DNA of 64,000 bases from Xanthomonas euroxanthea (GCF_900476395.1 NZ_UIHB01000004.1:124001-188000); one strand, 5' to 3'. Numbered from the stretch's first letter, positions 19,886-28,130 are shown. Made by a program: numbers and translations. The notes: a model not told the origin generated them from the sequence alone.

Positions 19886-20082
19886 AGCTGACTTATATAC
19901 TAGCGATGCTTGCAGGTGGATTTTTTCTTGGGCTAGGGGGCCTGATTCGATGGGGATCGTTCTTGGCTGCACCTCAAGCGAAGCCTTTCCGATCAGCATG
20001 GGACAAGAGAGGTTTGATAATGGCAATTGCAGGCGCGTCGTGGATGATCCTTGTTACGGTAATTTACGAATCACTTCGCTAG
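19882..20082 (+). CDS. Small two-helix membrane protein, candidate partner or immunity protein of the RHS tail
   Basis: The 66-aa ORF starts at the ATGA that overlaps the RHS stop, so the two genes are translationally coupled. Residues 5-30 ([20 protein letters not shown]) and 45-60 ([16 protein letters not shown]) are hydrophobic. Base composition matches the AT-rich RHS tail rather than the RHS core, as expected if tail and partner were acquired together. Position and size fit an immunity protein. No family is recognised, so function is inferred from context alone. Confidence 0.6.
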   Translation: MKLTYILAMLAGGFFLGLGGLIRWGSFLAAPQAKPFRSAWDKRGLIMAIAGASWMILVTVIYESLR

Positions 20083-20137
20083 CGTTCTAGTTCTGTATGT
20101 CAGTAAAAATGAGCTATTCAATTGCTAATAGAAGTAT

Positions 20138-20169
20138 CTATGTCTAGCCGCTGTGGCGGCTAGACATAG
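20138..20169. other. Perfect 14-bp hairpin
   Basis: CTATGTCTAGCCGC pairs with GCGGCTAGACATAG around a TGTG loop. No T run follows on either strand, so it is not a typical rho-independent terminator. It separates the RHS pair from the symE leader. Confidence 0.7.
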
Positions 20170-20192
20170 GCAAGACTAATGTCGTCAAACAG

Positions 20193-20221
20193 TTGACATC
20201 CCAAGCAACCAGTAGCAATCT
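20193..20221 (+). promoter_or_regulatory. Possible promoter of the antisense leader RNA
   Basis: A perfect TTGACA (20193-20198) lies 17 nt before CAATCT. The -10 is poor, so only the -35 is convincing. Confidence 0.35.
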
Positions 20222-20224
20222 CCG

Positions 20225-20288
20225 CCTCAAGGAGCGTAGAAACTCCGTGCATAGCGGTACCCACCTCCGTCAAACCGGTGGGTTTTTT
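20225..20288 (+). ncRNA. C4-like antisense RNA segment in the symE leader
   Basis: The segment ends in an intrinsic terminator: CCCACC, an 11-nt loop TCCGTCAAACC, GGTGGG, TTTTTT (20259-20286). Upstream, 20231-20257 is an inverted repeat of 20373-20398 (shared blocks TAGAAAC and CGTGCATAG, two small bulges). Within the terminator, CACCTCCGTCA (20262-20272) is an exact complement of 20505-20515, the symE Shine-Dalgarno region. A terminated RNA carrying complements to the downstream leader is the design of phage P4/P1 C4 RNA. The resemblance is by layout and remembered motif, not by a covariance search. The 5' end is unknown. Confidence 0.6.
20259..20286 (+). terminator. Attenuator-type terminator in the symE leader
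   Basis: A six-pair stem CCCACC/GGTGGG is followed directly by TTTTTT, upstream of symE on the same strand. Read-through would be needed to express symE from any promoter before 20,259. Confidence 0.8.
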
Positions 20289-20372
20289 GTGCCTGCCTGC
20301 AGGTACAAGCCGACGCGATGCCTGCGTCGGGAGGGCGGCTAATACAACACTCCTTCGGGAGGAATACGCCCG

Positions 20373-20398
20373 CCGACTATGCACGGTTTCTAACCTCC
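20373..20398 (+). promoter_or_regulatory. Predicted antisense target site in the symE leader
   Basis: This is the downstream arm of the inverted repeat with 20231-20257. It contains CTATGCACG and GTTTCTA, the complements of CGTGCATAG and TAGAAAC. It lies about 55 nt before the leader ORF. Confidence 0.6.
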
Positions 20399-20452
20399 CG
20401 ACATCCCGTCGCCGGCCGGCGACGGTGCCTGTTCTTCGAAGGAGGCGTCGTC

Positions 20453-20524
20453 ATGGCAAATGTATCGATACTGCAGATGGGTGGGCGTCGTCGCTCCGTG
20501 GTGCTGACGGAGGTGAGGCGATGA
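20453..20524 (+). CDS. 23-codon leader ORF coupled to symE
   Basis: ATG at 20453 has a near-perfect AAGGAGG (20440-20446) and encodes a short basic peptide beginning MANVSILQMGGRRR. Its stop TGA overlaps the symE ATG (ATGA at 20521-20524). The strong ribosome site and the overlap suggest that leader translation opens or feeds the symE start. The frame is also open upstream to 20318, so a longer leader protein is possible. No homologue is recognised. Confidence 0.55.
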   Translation: MANVSILQMGGRRRSVVLTEVRR

Positions 20525-20916
20525 GCCGGGCGCCCTCTTCGACCGCCAAGCGATCCAAGCCGAACGCCAGACGCGCCGCTACCGCAGAGCAAGCAGCCAC
20601 GCCGGTGAAAGATGCGCAACCAATGCAGCTGGTGCCCTCGCCCACGTTCGATGTGGACACCCCCGACGTCGACCGCCGCCACAGGTCTCGCGTGGATGAT
20701 CTGCCGCCGCGGCCACCGCGCAAGGCACGCACGCCCACGCGCTGCACGGTGGGCTATGCGTTCTACGACGCAGAACCGGGCCGGCCGCAGAGCCAGCGGA
20801 TTCCCAGCGTGCGCTTGCGCGGGCTGTGGCTGGAGCAGCTGGGGTTTGCGGTTGGGTGCAAGCTGCAGATCACTGCGCGTGCGGGCGAGTTGGTGGTGAC
20901 GGTGGTGGAGCGCTGA
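20521..20916 (+). CDS. symE: SymE-family toxin
   Basis: SymE proteins are SOS-induced, RNA- or nucleoid-associated toxins with an AbrB-like fold, restrained in E. coli by the antisense RNA SymR. Here 131 aa begin at ATG 20521 with GGAGGTGAGG upstream. Residues 1-75 are a basic, Pro/Ala-rich extension. The conserved domain follows: TRCTVGYAFYD, then PSVRLRGLWLEQLGFAVGC, KLQITARAGELVVTVVE. The frame is open back to a GTG at 20278, so a 212-aa form is formally possible, but the ribosome site favours 20521. Control is probably through the C4-like leader rather than a classic overlapping SymR. Toxic activity is inferred from the family. Confidence 0.8.
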   Translation: MSRAPSSTAKRSKPNARRAATAEQAATPVKDAQPMQLVPSPTFDVDTPDVDRRHRSRVDDLPPRPPRKARTPTRCTVGYAFYDAEPGRPQSQRIPSVRLRGLWLEQLGFAVGCKLQITARAGELVVTVVER

Positions 20917-21017
20917 GGGGTGTTTTGGATGCAGATGTGTCTGCAAACCCCGGCGTGAGAGCGTCATGGGTAAGGCTGTCGCGCCCGGGTGCGCTCCTAC
21001 GGAGGTGCGGGGGGTGG

Positions 21018-22352
21018 TTAGCGGTGGAAGGCGAGTGTTGCGATGACGCCGCGCTGCTGGCCTGGGCGCACGCTGACGCGCCAGCCGTAGAGGTCGCACA
21101 GCCGGCTGACGATCGATAGGCCGATGCCGCCGCCTTGCGAGTGGCCGGCGTGGGTGCCGCGGTAGCCGCGCTGGAACAGCTTGGCGGCGTCTTCCTCGCT
21201 CAGGCCGGGGCCGGAGTCGATCACTTCCACTGCATCGGCAAGCACGCGTACGCGCACCTGGCCGTCCTGGGTGTACTTGACCGCATTGCCGATCAGGTTG
21301 CCCAGCGCCACCGACAGAGCGGATTCGGGCGCGTCGATGACCAGGTCGCGCTCGCCTTCCAGCAGCAGCTCCAGCGGTTTGCCGCCGAGCTGGGCGCGGT
21401 GCGCGTCGATCAGTTGTTCGGCCACCTTGGCGACATTGCTGCTGCCCTGCCCGCGCTCGTTGCGCGAGAGCAGCAGCAACGAGCCGATCAAATCGCTGCA
21501 CTGCAGTTCGGCGCGCTGGATGCGTTGCAGGCGCTGCAGCATCTTCTCGTCGAGATTGGGCTTGGTGAGCAGCAGTTCGGTGGCGCCGCGAATCACCGCC
21601 AGCGGGGTGCGCAGTTCGTGGCTGACATCGGCGTTGAATTCGCGGTCGCGCTGCACCACCTCGGTGAGGCGGGCCGAGTAATCGTCCAGCGCTTCGGCGA
21701 GCTGGCCCACTTCGTCGTCCGGGAAGTGCGCGGCCAGCGGTTTGGGCTCACTGGTGCCGCCGCGGTAAGCACGCAGGCGCGCGGCCAGGTCCGACACCGG
21801 GCGCATCACCTTGGACGCAGACCACCAGCCGATCAGCAGCGAAAAGCCGCTGAACACCAGCACCGAGAGCATCAGCGTGCGCTTGAGCTGGATCTCGCCC
21901 TTGAGCGTCTGGGTCATGTCGTAGGCGAGGAAGAACCACTCGCTCGGCGTCTTGCGTACCGCCAGCTTGTACGAATACGCGTTGCCACTGTCGTCCACGC
22001 CGGAGATGGTGTGGATGCCGTCGGGCAACTGGTACCACTCCGGCTGTTCCAGCCGCAGCGCATCGAACTTGTCGCTCTTGACCACGCGCCCGCGCATCTG
22101 CTGCACCGGCAGATCGGGGTTGCGCAGCGGGTCGGAGTAGAAGCGCTGCGCGAAGGCGTCGATATTGCGGTTCATCACGTCTTCGACCAACTGGTTTTCC
22201 ACGCGCGAACGTGCCCAGTTGGTGGCGAAGGCGAACAGCGTGGTCAGGCAGAAGCCCAACAACACGAACGACAGGATGATGCGGCTGCGCAGACGCCGCC
22301 GGTAACGGCCGCGCTTGCGCGCCGGCCGCGCGCCGTTATTGCTTTCAGGCAT
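21018..22352 (-). CDS. Sensor histidine kinase, ColS/VgrS type
   Basis: This 444-aa inner-membrane kinase has one helix at about 22-44 and another at about 150-172. Between them is a periplasmic sensor of about 105 residues containing LEQPEW, an ExxE motif of the sort used for iron sensing in VgrS/ColS proteins. A HAMP segment follows. The HisKA box is VSHELRTPLAVIRGATELLL (phospho-His near 246), with HATPase boxes LIGNAVKYT, DSGPGLSEED and GGGIGLSIVSRL. The start overlaps the regulator gene by eight nt. ColRS/VgrRS identity is inferred from the sensor size and the regulator sequence; other OmpR-type pairs remain possible. Confidence 0.8.
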   Translation of the reverse strand: MPESNNGARPARKRGRYRRRLRSRIILSFVLLGFCLTTLFAFATNWARSRVENQLVEDVMNRNIDAFAQRFYSDPLRNPDLPVQQMRGRVVKSDKFDALRLEQPEWYQLPDGIHTISGVDDSGNAYSYKLAVRKTPSEWFFLAYDMTQTLKGEIQLKRTLMLSVLVFSGFSLLIGWWSASKVMRPVSDLAARLRAYRGGTSEPKPLAAHFPDDEVGQLAEALDDYSARLTEVVQRDREFNADVSHELRTPLAVIRGATELLLTKPNLDEKMLQRLQRIQRAELQCSDLIGSLLLLSRNERGQGSSNVAKVAEQLIDAHRAQLGGKPLELLLEGERDLVIDAPESALSVALGNLIGNAVKYTQDGQVRVRVLADAVEVIDSGPGLSEEDAAKLFQRGYRGTHAGHSQGGGIGLSIVSRLCDLYGWRVSVRPGQQRGVIATLAFHR

Positions 22353-23022
22353 CGGGCGAGGCGATGCGATAGCCGATGCCGTGACGGGTCTGGATCATCG
22401 GTACGTCGAACGGCTTGTCGACCACCGCGCGCAGACCGTGGATATGCACGCGCAGCGAATCCGAATCCGGCAGCTCCTCGCCCCAGACGCGGGTTTCCAG
22501 CTCCTGGCGGGTGACCACGGCCGGCGAGGCCTCCATCAGCGACTGCAGGATCTTCAACGCGGTGGGGTTGAGCTGCAGCAGCTTGCCGCGGCGACGCACT
22601 TCCAGCGTATCCAGGTTGTATTCCAGGTCGCCGGTTTCCAGCACGCGGGTGTGCACGCCCTTGCCGCGACGCGACAGCGCATTGAGCCGCACTTCCACTT
22701 CCTGCAATGCAAACGGCTTGATCAGGTAGTCGTCTGCACCGGAGTCGAAACCGGCCAGCTTGTTGTCCAGCGAATCGCGCGCGGTGAGCATCAGCACCGG
22801 GGTCTGCTTGCGCGCTTCGTTGCGCAGCTTGCGGCACACTTCGATGCCATCCATGCCGGGCAGGTTGAGATCGAGCACGATGGCGTCGAACTCATGCACC
22901 ACGGCCAGATGCAGCCCGGTCACGCCATCGGCGGCAAAATCCACCGTGTGGCCGCGGTCTTCGAGATAGTCGCCCAGATTGGCGGCGATATCGCTGTTGT
23001 CTTCGATTACTAGAATTCGCAC
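22345..23022 (-). CDS. OmpR-type response regulator, ColR/VgrR type
   Basis: 225 aa from GTG at 23022, with GAGGT about six nt upstream. The receiver domain begins MRILVIEDNSDIAANLGDYL, with acceptor Asp in IVLDLNLPGMDG and the switch Lys in DDYLIKPFAL. The winged-helix DNA-binding domain covers about 130-222 (RQELETRVWGEELPDSDSLRVHIHGLR, split here by the recognition helix). GVTGLHLAV resembles ColR of Pseudomonas. It is expressed with the overlapping kinase gene and starts 31 nt after a secreted-protein gene on the same strand. Confidence 0.88.
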   Translation of the reverse strand: MRILVIEDNSDIAANLGDYLEDRGHTVDFAADGVTGLHLAVVHEFDAIVLDLNLPGMDGIEVCRKLRNEARKQTPVLMLTARDSLDNKLAGFDSGADDYLIKPFALQEVEVRLNALSRRGKGVHTRVLETGDLEYNLDTLEVRRRGKLLQLNPTALKILQSLMEASPAVVTRQELETRVWGEELPDSDSLRVHIHGLRAVVDKPFDVPMIQTRHGIGYRIASPDA

Positions 23023-23053
23023 TGAAACCTCAATAACTATGGTCGGGGTGGAC

Positions 23054-23524
23054 TTAGGAGCCCGGGTCGGTAGCTTTGTATCTCCGCTGCATGGAGCTCA
23101 TGTCGCGCTCGCCGCTGTCACGCAAGCGTCTGCGTTCGGCAACGGTTTTGCAGATCGAAGTGGTGTGATGAGAACCCGTCGCCTTTTCACGAGTACAAAT
23201 CAGGCGACTTTCCTCACCCGCCCTTGTCAAAATTGTGTTGATGAGCTCTTGGTCGTTGTAAACCGCTGCTTTTCGGTCTGGAGTCAACGCCTGCGCATCA
23301 CCCTGGTCTGCAACTGCAACTTCTATTCTCGTGAGCGCAGAAAGCACCTTAGCGCGATCTTCCTGACTGATCTCGGAGTACTTAGTGCCGCCGTCCAACT
23401 CCTTGCGCACTTGGGCGACCTGCTGGGCGACGGGCTTCTTGACGTCTACTTTGGCCGAGGCAGCCTCAGCATCGGCCAGCAGAAGCACAGCTAGAGATGC
23501 GGCATAACAGAAAGCCTTGAGCAT
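23054..23524 (-). CDS. Hypothetical secreted protein upstream of the two-component genes
   Basis: ATG at 23524 (156 aa) has AAGGA six to ten nt upstream. Residues 1-22 form a signal peptide (MLKAFCYAASLAVLLLADAEAASA). The mature part is charged and helical, and ends with two cysteines spaced around TGSHHTTSIC and an ER-rich tail (ERRRLRDSGERDM). This Cys-TGSH-Cys pattern recurs in xanthomonad hypothetical secreted proteins as far as I recall. Being only 31 nt ahead of the response regulator, it may be co-transcribed and could be a periplasmic accessory of the sensor. Function unknown. Confidence 0.8.
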   Translation of the reverse strand: MLKAFCYAASLAVLLLADAEAASAKVDVKKPVAQQVAQVRKELDGGTKYSEISQEDRAKVLSALTRIEVAVADQGDAQALTPDRKAAVYNDQELINTILTRAGEESRLICTREKATGSHHTTSICKTVAERRRLRDSGERDMSSMQRRYKATDPGS

Positions 23525-23609
23525 GATCGTTCCTTGTCCCATCGTCCGTTTAACATTTCCTCACTTTAGACTCGACTTTACTGCTGGAGCAAGCATGCCT
23601 AAGTAAAAA

Positions 23610-23637
23610 GGCCCAAGTGCGACAACGCACTTGGGCC
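23610..23637 (-). terminator. Terminator of rimK
   Basis: GGCCCAAGTGCG pairs perfectly with CGCACTTGGGCC around a 4-nt loop. TTTTTA follows on the minus strand. Confidence 0.88.
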
Positions 23638-23750
23638 AAAAGTTCATCCCGATCACCGTCACTGCCGAGAGCGGAGCTACGGTCGGGTGAGGCTAGCGAG
23701 GAAAGGATTAGATTTTCGTTAAATTTTCGATAACGGCGCGGGTGGCCCGA

Positions 23751-24626
23751 TCAGCGGATCGACTGCTCCAGGTGCTGGATGATCGCCGCCGCCACGTCCA
23801 CCTCGCAGACCCCTTCCACGCCCTCCAGTCCGGGGGTCGAATTGACCTCGAGCACCAGCGGCCCGCGCGTGGAACGGATCAGGTCCACGCCCGCCACGGC
23901 CAGGCCCAGCGCGCGCGCCGAGCGCACCGCGACTTCCTGTTCCTGCTCGGTGGCCTGGGCCACCGCGGCGCTGCCGCCCAGATGCAGGTTGGAACGGAAG
24001 TCGCCCTCGGCCGCCTGCCGGCGCATGGCGGCAACGACCCGGTCACCGACCACGAAGCAGCGCAGGTCCGCGCCCTCGGCCTCGCCGATGAACTCCTGCA
24101 CGATGAAATTGGCGTAGAGCCCGCGCAGCGCCTCGACCACGCCGCGCGAGGCGCTGGCTTTCTCGGTGAGGATCACCCCGGCGCCCTGCGCGCCCTCGTT
24201 CAACTTCACCACATGCGGCGGCGGGCCGAGCATCGACAGCAGGTCCTGGGTGTCGTCGGGGTTGTCGCCGAACACGGTCACCGGCATGTCGATGCCTTGC
24301 GCGGCCAGCAACTGATGCGCGCGCAGCTTGTCGCGCGAGCGCAGGATGGCATCGGAGGGGTTGGGCGTATAGGTGCCCATGAATTCGAGCTGGCGCAACA
24401 CCGCGGTGGCATAGCGGGTGACCGAGGCGCCGATGCGCGGGATCACTGCGTCGAACCCGGTGATCGGCTTGCCCTTGTAGTGCAGGCTGAAGCCGTCGGC
24501 GGCGATGCGCATGTAGCAGCGCAGCGGGTCGAGGATGCGCACGGTGTGGCCACGCTTGCGCCCGGCCTCGATGAGCCGCCGGGTCGAGTACAGCTTGCTG
24601 TTGCGGGAAAGGATGGCGATTTTCAT
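23751..24626 (-). CDS. rimK: RimK-family alpha-L-glutamate ligase
   Basis: This ATP-grasp ligase adds glutamate residues to the C-terminus of ribosomal protein S6. I start at ATG 24626 (291 aa) because [22 protein letters not shown] is the conserved RimK N-terminus, although the frame is open to 24824. Nucleotide and metal-binding parts are visible: [18 protein letters not shown] (about 133-150), [20 protein letters not shown] (about 171-190) and [19 protein letters not shown] near the end. It is divergent from glgX, with a 518-nt gap, and followed by its own terminator. Confidence 0.95.
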   Translation of the reverse strand: MKIAILSRNSKLYSTRRLIEAGRKRGHTVRILDPLRCYMRIAADGFSLHYKGKPITGFDAVIPRIGASVTRYATAVLRQLEFMGTYTPNPSDAILRSRDKLRAHQLLAAQGIDMPVTVFGDNPDDTQDLLSMLGPPPHVVKLNEGAQGAGVILTEKASASRGVVEALRGLYANFIVQEFIGEAEGADLRCFVVGDRVVAAMRRQAAEGDFRSNLHLGGSAAVAQATEQEQEVAVRSARALGLAVAGVDLIRSTRGPLVLEVNSTPGLEGVEGVCEVDVAAAIIQHLEQSIR

Positions 24627-25144
24627 CGCAGCAGGGGTACGGCGCGGCCTGGACATGGTCGGAGTCTGATGACGGAGTGACCCAAGTCCGCAGGTCTGCC
24701 GGTCGATTGCACGGGCGGGCAGCGTCCCTGCCCTGCATGCTGCGTTCGACGGGTGTGCGACGGCCCCGAGAATGGGAGGCGGAAGCGACGCAGCAAGGCA
24801 GCTGTCACACTGCATGCGTTGCATGACTCCGACGGCTGGATGCTAGCAGGGCGGCTGCGCGGCGCTCAAGCGCACGCGTACATTGGCGCGAATGATGCAC
24901 GGCGGGGTTGGTCTGGCGACAGCCGCATAGACAACGCAGCCGACCCGCGCGATGCGTACATGTCAGATCCCCGCGGCCGTGCGCCCTGTTTTTCCGTCAC
25001 TGCGGTCAGAAAATAATCGGCGGCCACGCCCTGCAACAACCGCCCTCACGCCGCCCCCCTGCCGTCGTGACGCAGTTTGCACAGCTGCCCACGCAATGCT
25101 TGAGTCCCCTCAATGCCGGCATGCCGGCGCACCCGAGACTCTCA
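24627..25144. other. rimK-glgX divergent intergenic region
   Basis: 518 nt. Both frames of the flanking genes stay open for a while, but no alternative start has a good ribosome site. I see no repeat, RNA or separate gene. Confidence 0.5.
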
Positions 25145-27277
25145 ATGCGACGTCCAGCAAGCGCGGCTTACGCCAACCCCTCCCGCATCCGCCAAGGACG
25201 CCCGTTTCCGCGCGGCGCCGTCTTCGATGGCAAGGGCACCAATTTTGCATTGTTTTCCGCGCATGCCACCCGCGTGGAATTGTGCCTGTTCGACGAACAG
25301 GGCACCGAAGTGCGGGTGGACCTTCCGGAATACACCAACGAGATCTGGCACGGCTACCTGCCCGACGTCAAACCCGGACAGCGCTACGGCTACCGCGTGC
25401 ATGGCCCGTATGAACCGACCGAAGGCCACCGCTTCAACCACAACAAGCTGTTGATGGACCCGTACGCACGCGAGATGGATGGCGACCTGATCTGGGCGGA
25501 CGAACTCTACGGGTACACCGTGGGCCACCCGGACGGCGACCTGAGCTTCGACGAGCGCGATAGTGCGCCGTTCATGCCCAAGTGCGTGGTGGTCGAAGAC
25601 ACCTACGACTGGGAAGACGACACACGCCTGCTGACGCCGTGGAACGAGACGGTGATCTACGAGACCCACGTGCGTGGTTACACCATGCGCAACCCGCAGG
25701 TACCGGAAGCCGTGCGTGGCACCTTTGCCGGCCTGGCACAGCCGCAGGTACTGCAATACATCAAGGACCTGGGCATCACCGCGGTCGAACTGTTGCCGGT
25801 GCATGCGTATCTGGACGACCAGCATCTGCTGGACAAGGACCTGCGCAATTACTGGGGCTACAACACCATCGGCTTCTTCGCGTTGAAGTCGCGTTACCTG
25901 TCCAGCGGGCATCGCGATGAATTCCGCGACATGGTCAAGGCCATGCACAAGCAGGGCCTGGAAGTGATCCTGGACGTGGTCTACAACCACACCGCAGAAG
26001 GCAGCGAGCTGGGCCCGACGCTGTCGTTCAAGGGCATCGACAACGCCAGCTACTATCGCCTTGCCGAAGACAAGCGTTACTACATCAACGACACCGGCAC
26101 CGGTAATACACTCAATCTGAGCAACTCGCGGGTGATCCAGTTCGTCAACGATTCGCTGCGCTACTGGGCCAGCGAGATGCATGTGGACGGCTTCCGCTTC
26201 GATCTGGCCACGATCCTGGGACGCGAGCCGAGCGGCTTCGACCAGCGCGGCGGCTTCCTGGATGCATGCAACCAGGATCCGTTGCTGTCGGAGGTCAAGT
26301 TGATCGCCGAGCCCTGGGACTGCGGCCCCGGCGGCTACCAGGTCGGTCACTTCCCGCCGGGCTGGTCGGAATGGAACGACAAGTTCCGCGACAATGCGCG
26401 CGAGTTCTGGAAGGGCGAGGACGGCAAGCTGGCCGAGTTCGCCACCCGCTTCACCGGCTCAGCAGACCTGTTCGATCGTCGCGGCCGCCGCCCGTGGGCA
26501 TCGGTCAACTTCATCACCGCGCACGATGGATTCACCCTGCGCGACCTAGTGAGCTACAACGAAAAGCACAACATGGCCAACGGCGAGGACAACCGCGACG
26601 GCTCGTCCAACGATGGCTCCTGCAACTACGGCGAGGAAGGCGACACCGAGAATGCGGACGTGCTGCAGATCCGCGAGCGGCAGATGAAGAACCTGCTTGC
26701 CACGCTGCTGCTCTCGCAGGGCACGCCGATGATGCTCGCCGGCGACGAGCGTGCCCAATCGCAGGGCGGCAACAACAATACCTATTGCCAGGACAACGAG
26801 ATCACCTGGCTGGACTGGGAAAACGACCCGACCGATGGCCGCCTGACCGACTTCGTCAAGGCGCTGACGCACTTGCGCAAGCGCTATCCGATCCTGTCGC
26901 GCGGCCGCTTCCTCAACGGCCAGTACAACGAAGAAGCGGGCCTGCGCGATCTCACCTGGCTCAATCCCGGTGGAACCGAGATGGACGACGCGCACTGGAC
27001 CGACGCCGGCGCGCGCTCGGTGGGACTGCTGCTGGAAGGCAAGGCACAGACCTCCGGCGTCAAGGAGCTGGCCAACGACGCCACCTTGCTGATCGTCATC
27101 AATGCCTACCACGAAGGCGTGACCTTCACCCTGCCCTCGACCGATGAACCGGTGCATTGGAAGCTGGTGCTCTCGACCGACGAAGCCCTGGAAGTGGACA
27201 TGATGCCGGCAGGCGCCAGCGAATTCCTGGCCCCGCCGCGCAGCGTGTCGGTATTCGAGTGCAAGAACGACCAGTAA
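25145..27277 (+). CDS. glgX: Glycogen debranching enzyme GlgX
   Basis: GlgX hydrolyses alpha-1,6 branches of phosphorylase-limited glycogen. From ATG 25145 it is 710 aa, the normal family length; in-frame starts further upstream (25121, 24908) lack better support. An N-terminal CBM48 domain is at about 15-105 (PRGAVFDGKGTNFALFSAHA). GH13 motifs follow: DVVYNH near 282, the nucleophile region DGFRFDLA near 350, the general acid in LIAEPWD near 388 and FITAHDGFTLRDL near 460. No other glycogen gene is in the window. A strong terminator follows. Confidence 0.95.
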   Translation: MRRPASAAYANPSRIRQGRPFPRGAVFDGKGTNFALFSAHATRVELCLFDEQGTEVRVDLPEYTNEIWHGYLPDVKPGQRYGYRVHGPYEPTEGHRFNHNKLLMDPYAREMDGDLIWADELYGYTVGHPDGDLSFDERDSAPFMPKCVVVEDTYDWEDDTRLLTPWNETVIYETHVRGYTMRNPQVPEAVRGTFAGLAQPQVLQYIKDLGITAVELLPVHAYLDDQHLLDKDLRNYWGYNTIGFFALKSRYLSSGHRDEFRDMVKAMHKQGLEVILDVVYNHTAEGSELGPTLSFKGIDNASYYRLAEDKRYYINDTGTGNTLNLSNSRVIQFVNDSLRYWASEMHVDGFRFDLATILGREPSGFDQRGGFLDACNQDPLLSEVKLIAEPWDCGPGGYQVGHFPPGWSEWNDKFRDNAREFWKGEDGKLAEFATRFTGSADLFDRRGRRPWASVNFITAHDGFTLRDLVSYNEKHNMANGEDNRDGSSNDGSCNYGEEGDTENADVLQIRERQMKNLLATLLLSQGTPMMLAGDERAQSQGGNNNTYCQDNEITWLDWENDPTDGRLTDFVKALTHLRKRYPILSRGRFLNGQYNEEAGLRDLTWLNPGGTEMDDAHWTDAGARSVGLLLEGKAQTSGVKELANDATLLIVINAYHEGVTFTLPSTDEPVHWKLVLSTDEALEVDMMPAGASEFLAPPRSVSVFECKNDQ

Positions 27278-27296
27278 CCCTGATGCGATAAACCAG

Positions 27297-27338
27297 ACGC
27301 GCGGTCTGCCGGAACTCCGGCAGGCCGCGCGTTTTTTT
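27297..27338 (+). terminator. Terminator of glgX
   Basis: ACGCGCGGTCTGCCGG/CCGGCAGGCCGCGCGT with a 4-nt loop and one mismatch, then TTTTTTT. Confidence 0.93.
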
Positions 27339-27340
27339 AT

Positions 27341-27737
27341 TGCGTCGACAGAGGCGATGGATGCTCCGGTTTGAACCGGATCTGCACTGCCGGTCGGTAA
27401 ACACCGCTGCTGTTTTCGTGTGCGGTTACCACTCTGCCGCTGACACCCAGCTGCGCGTCAAGCGCGGGGCAAACCGCAGCGCGCCTGACGACGGCGCGAT
27501 CGCAGATCAAGCTCCGATTGCTTAGCTGGCGAAAGCGCTTTTTAAGGCGGTATCGATGACACCTATGGCCTGGATCACGGCGACATCGGCAAGCGTGATC
27601 ACTGCCAGCCTGGATTGCACGATCCGGCAACGCCCGCAATGCAGCGCGGCACTTACAGCGCTAAAACCAAGGTGCAGGAAGGCCGTAATCGCCAGGCGAC
27701 AGGCGTGCGCGCAGCCAGACCTTGACTCTTCAAGAAC
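27341..27737. other. Intergenic region glgX to H-NS family gene
   Basis: 397 nt between convergent genes. No ORF with a credible start, repeat or RNA is visible. Confidence 0.5.
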
Positions 27738-28130
27738 TCAGCCCGGATACAGCGGGAATCGCTTGTCCGGATGGTTGGCCTTCCATTCCTTGTAGGAGCT
27801 GGTGCCTTCCCATGCCTTGAACGCGCGCGGTGTGCGGCCACGCCCGGACCAGGTCTCGCCGGAATGCGGAATCCAGTACTTGGCGACGACCTCGCCCGTG
27901 GACGACAACGGCCCCTTGGACTTGCCGGTCATTGCCAGCGACGCGATCTGGGACTTCTGCTTGGCATTGAAGCGGCTGCCGAACTGGGTCAGCACCTCGA
28001 CCACCTGGTCGAAGGCTTCCAGCGTCTGGGCGTACTTCAGCTGGGCTTCTTCCTGCTCGAGCTTGCGCAGCTCTTCCAGCAATTGGGCTTTGGCGGCGGC
28101 GGCGGATGAAGCGGGCGGAACCTGGCGCAT
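27738..28130 (-). CDS. H-NS family nucleoid protein
   Basis: 130 aa from ATG 28130 (a TTG two codons earlier is open). Residues 10-50 form a coiled-coil oligomerisation region (AAAAKAQLLEELRKLEQEEA). The C-terminal DNA-binding domain has the H-NS core WSGRGRTPRAFKAWE near residues 95-109. Such proteins silence AT-rich DNA and, in Xanthomonas (Xrv proteins), affect virulence gene expression. Which Xrv paralogue this is cannot be settled here. It is monocistronic, with no clear ribosome site. Confidence 0.88.
   Translation of the reverse strand: MRQVPPASSAAAAKAQLLEELRKLEQEEAQLKYAQTLEAFDQVVEVLTQFGSRFNAKQKSQIASLAMTGKSKGPLSSTGEVVAKYWIPHSGETWSGRGRTPRAFKAWEGTSSYKEWKANHPDKRFPLYPG

Noticed and set aside
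20278..20520. In-frame upstream extension of symE beginning at GTG 20278
   Set aside because: It begins inside the terminator hairpin, has no ribosome site and would put the antisense target in coding sequence. Kept only as a formal possibility.
27556..27840. Overlapping small ORFs downstream of glgX
   Set aside because: No credible starts and the codon pattern looks non-coding.
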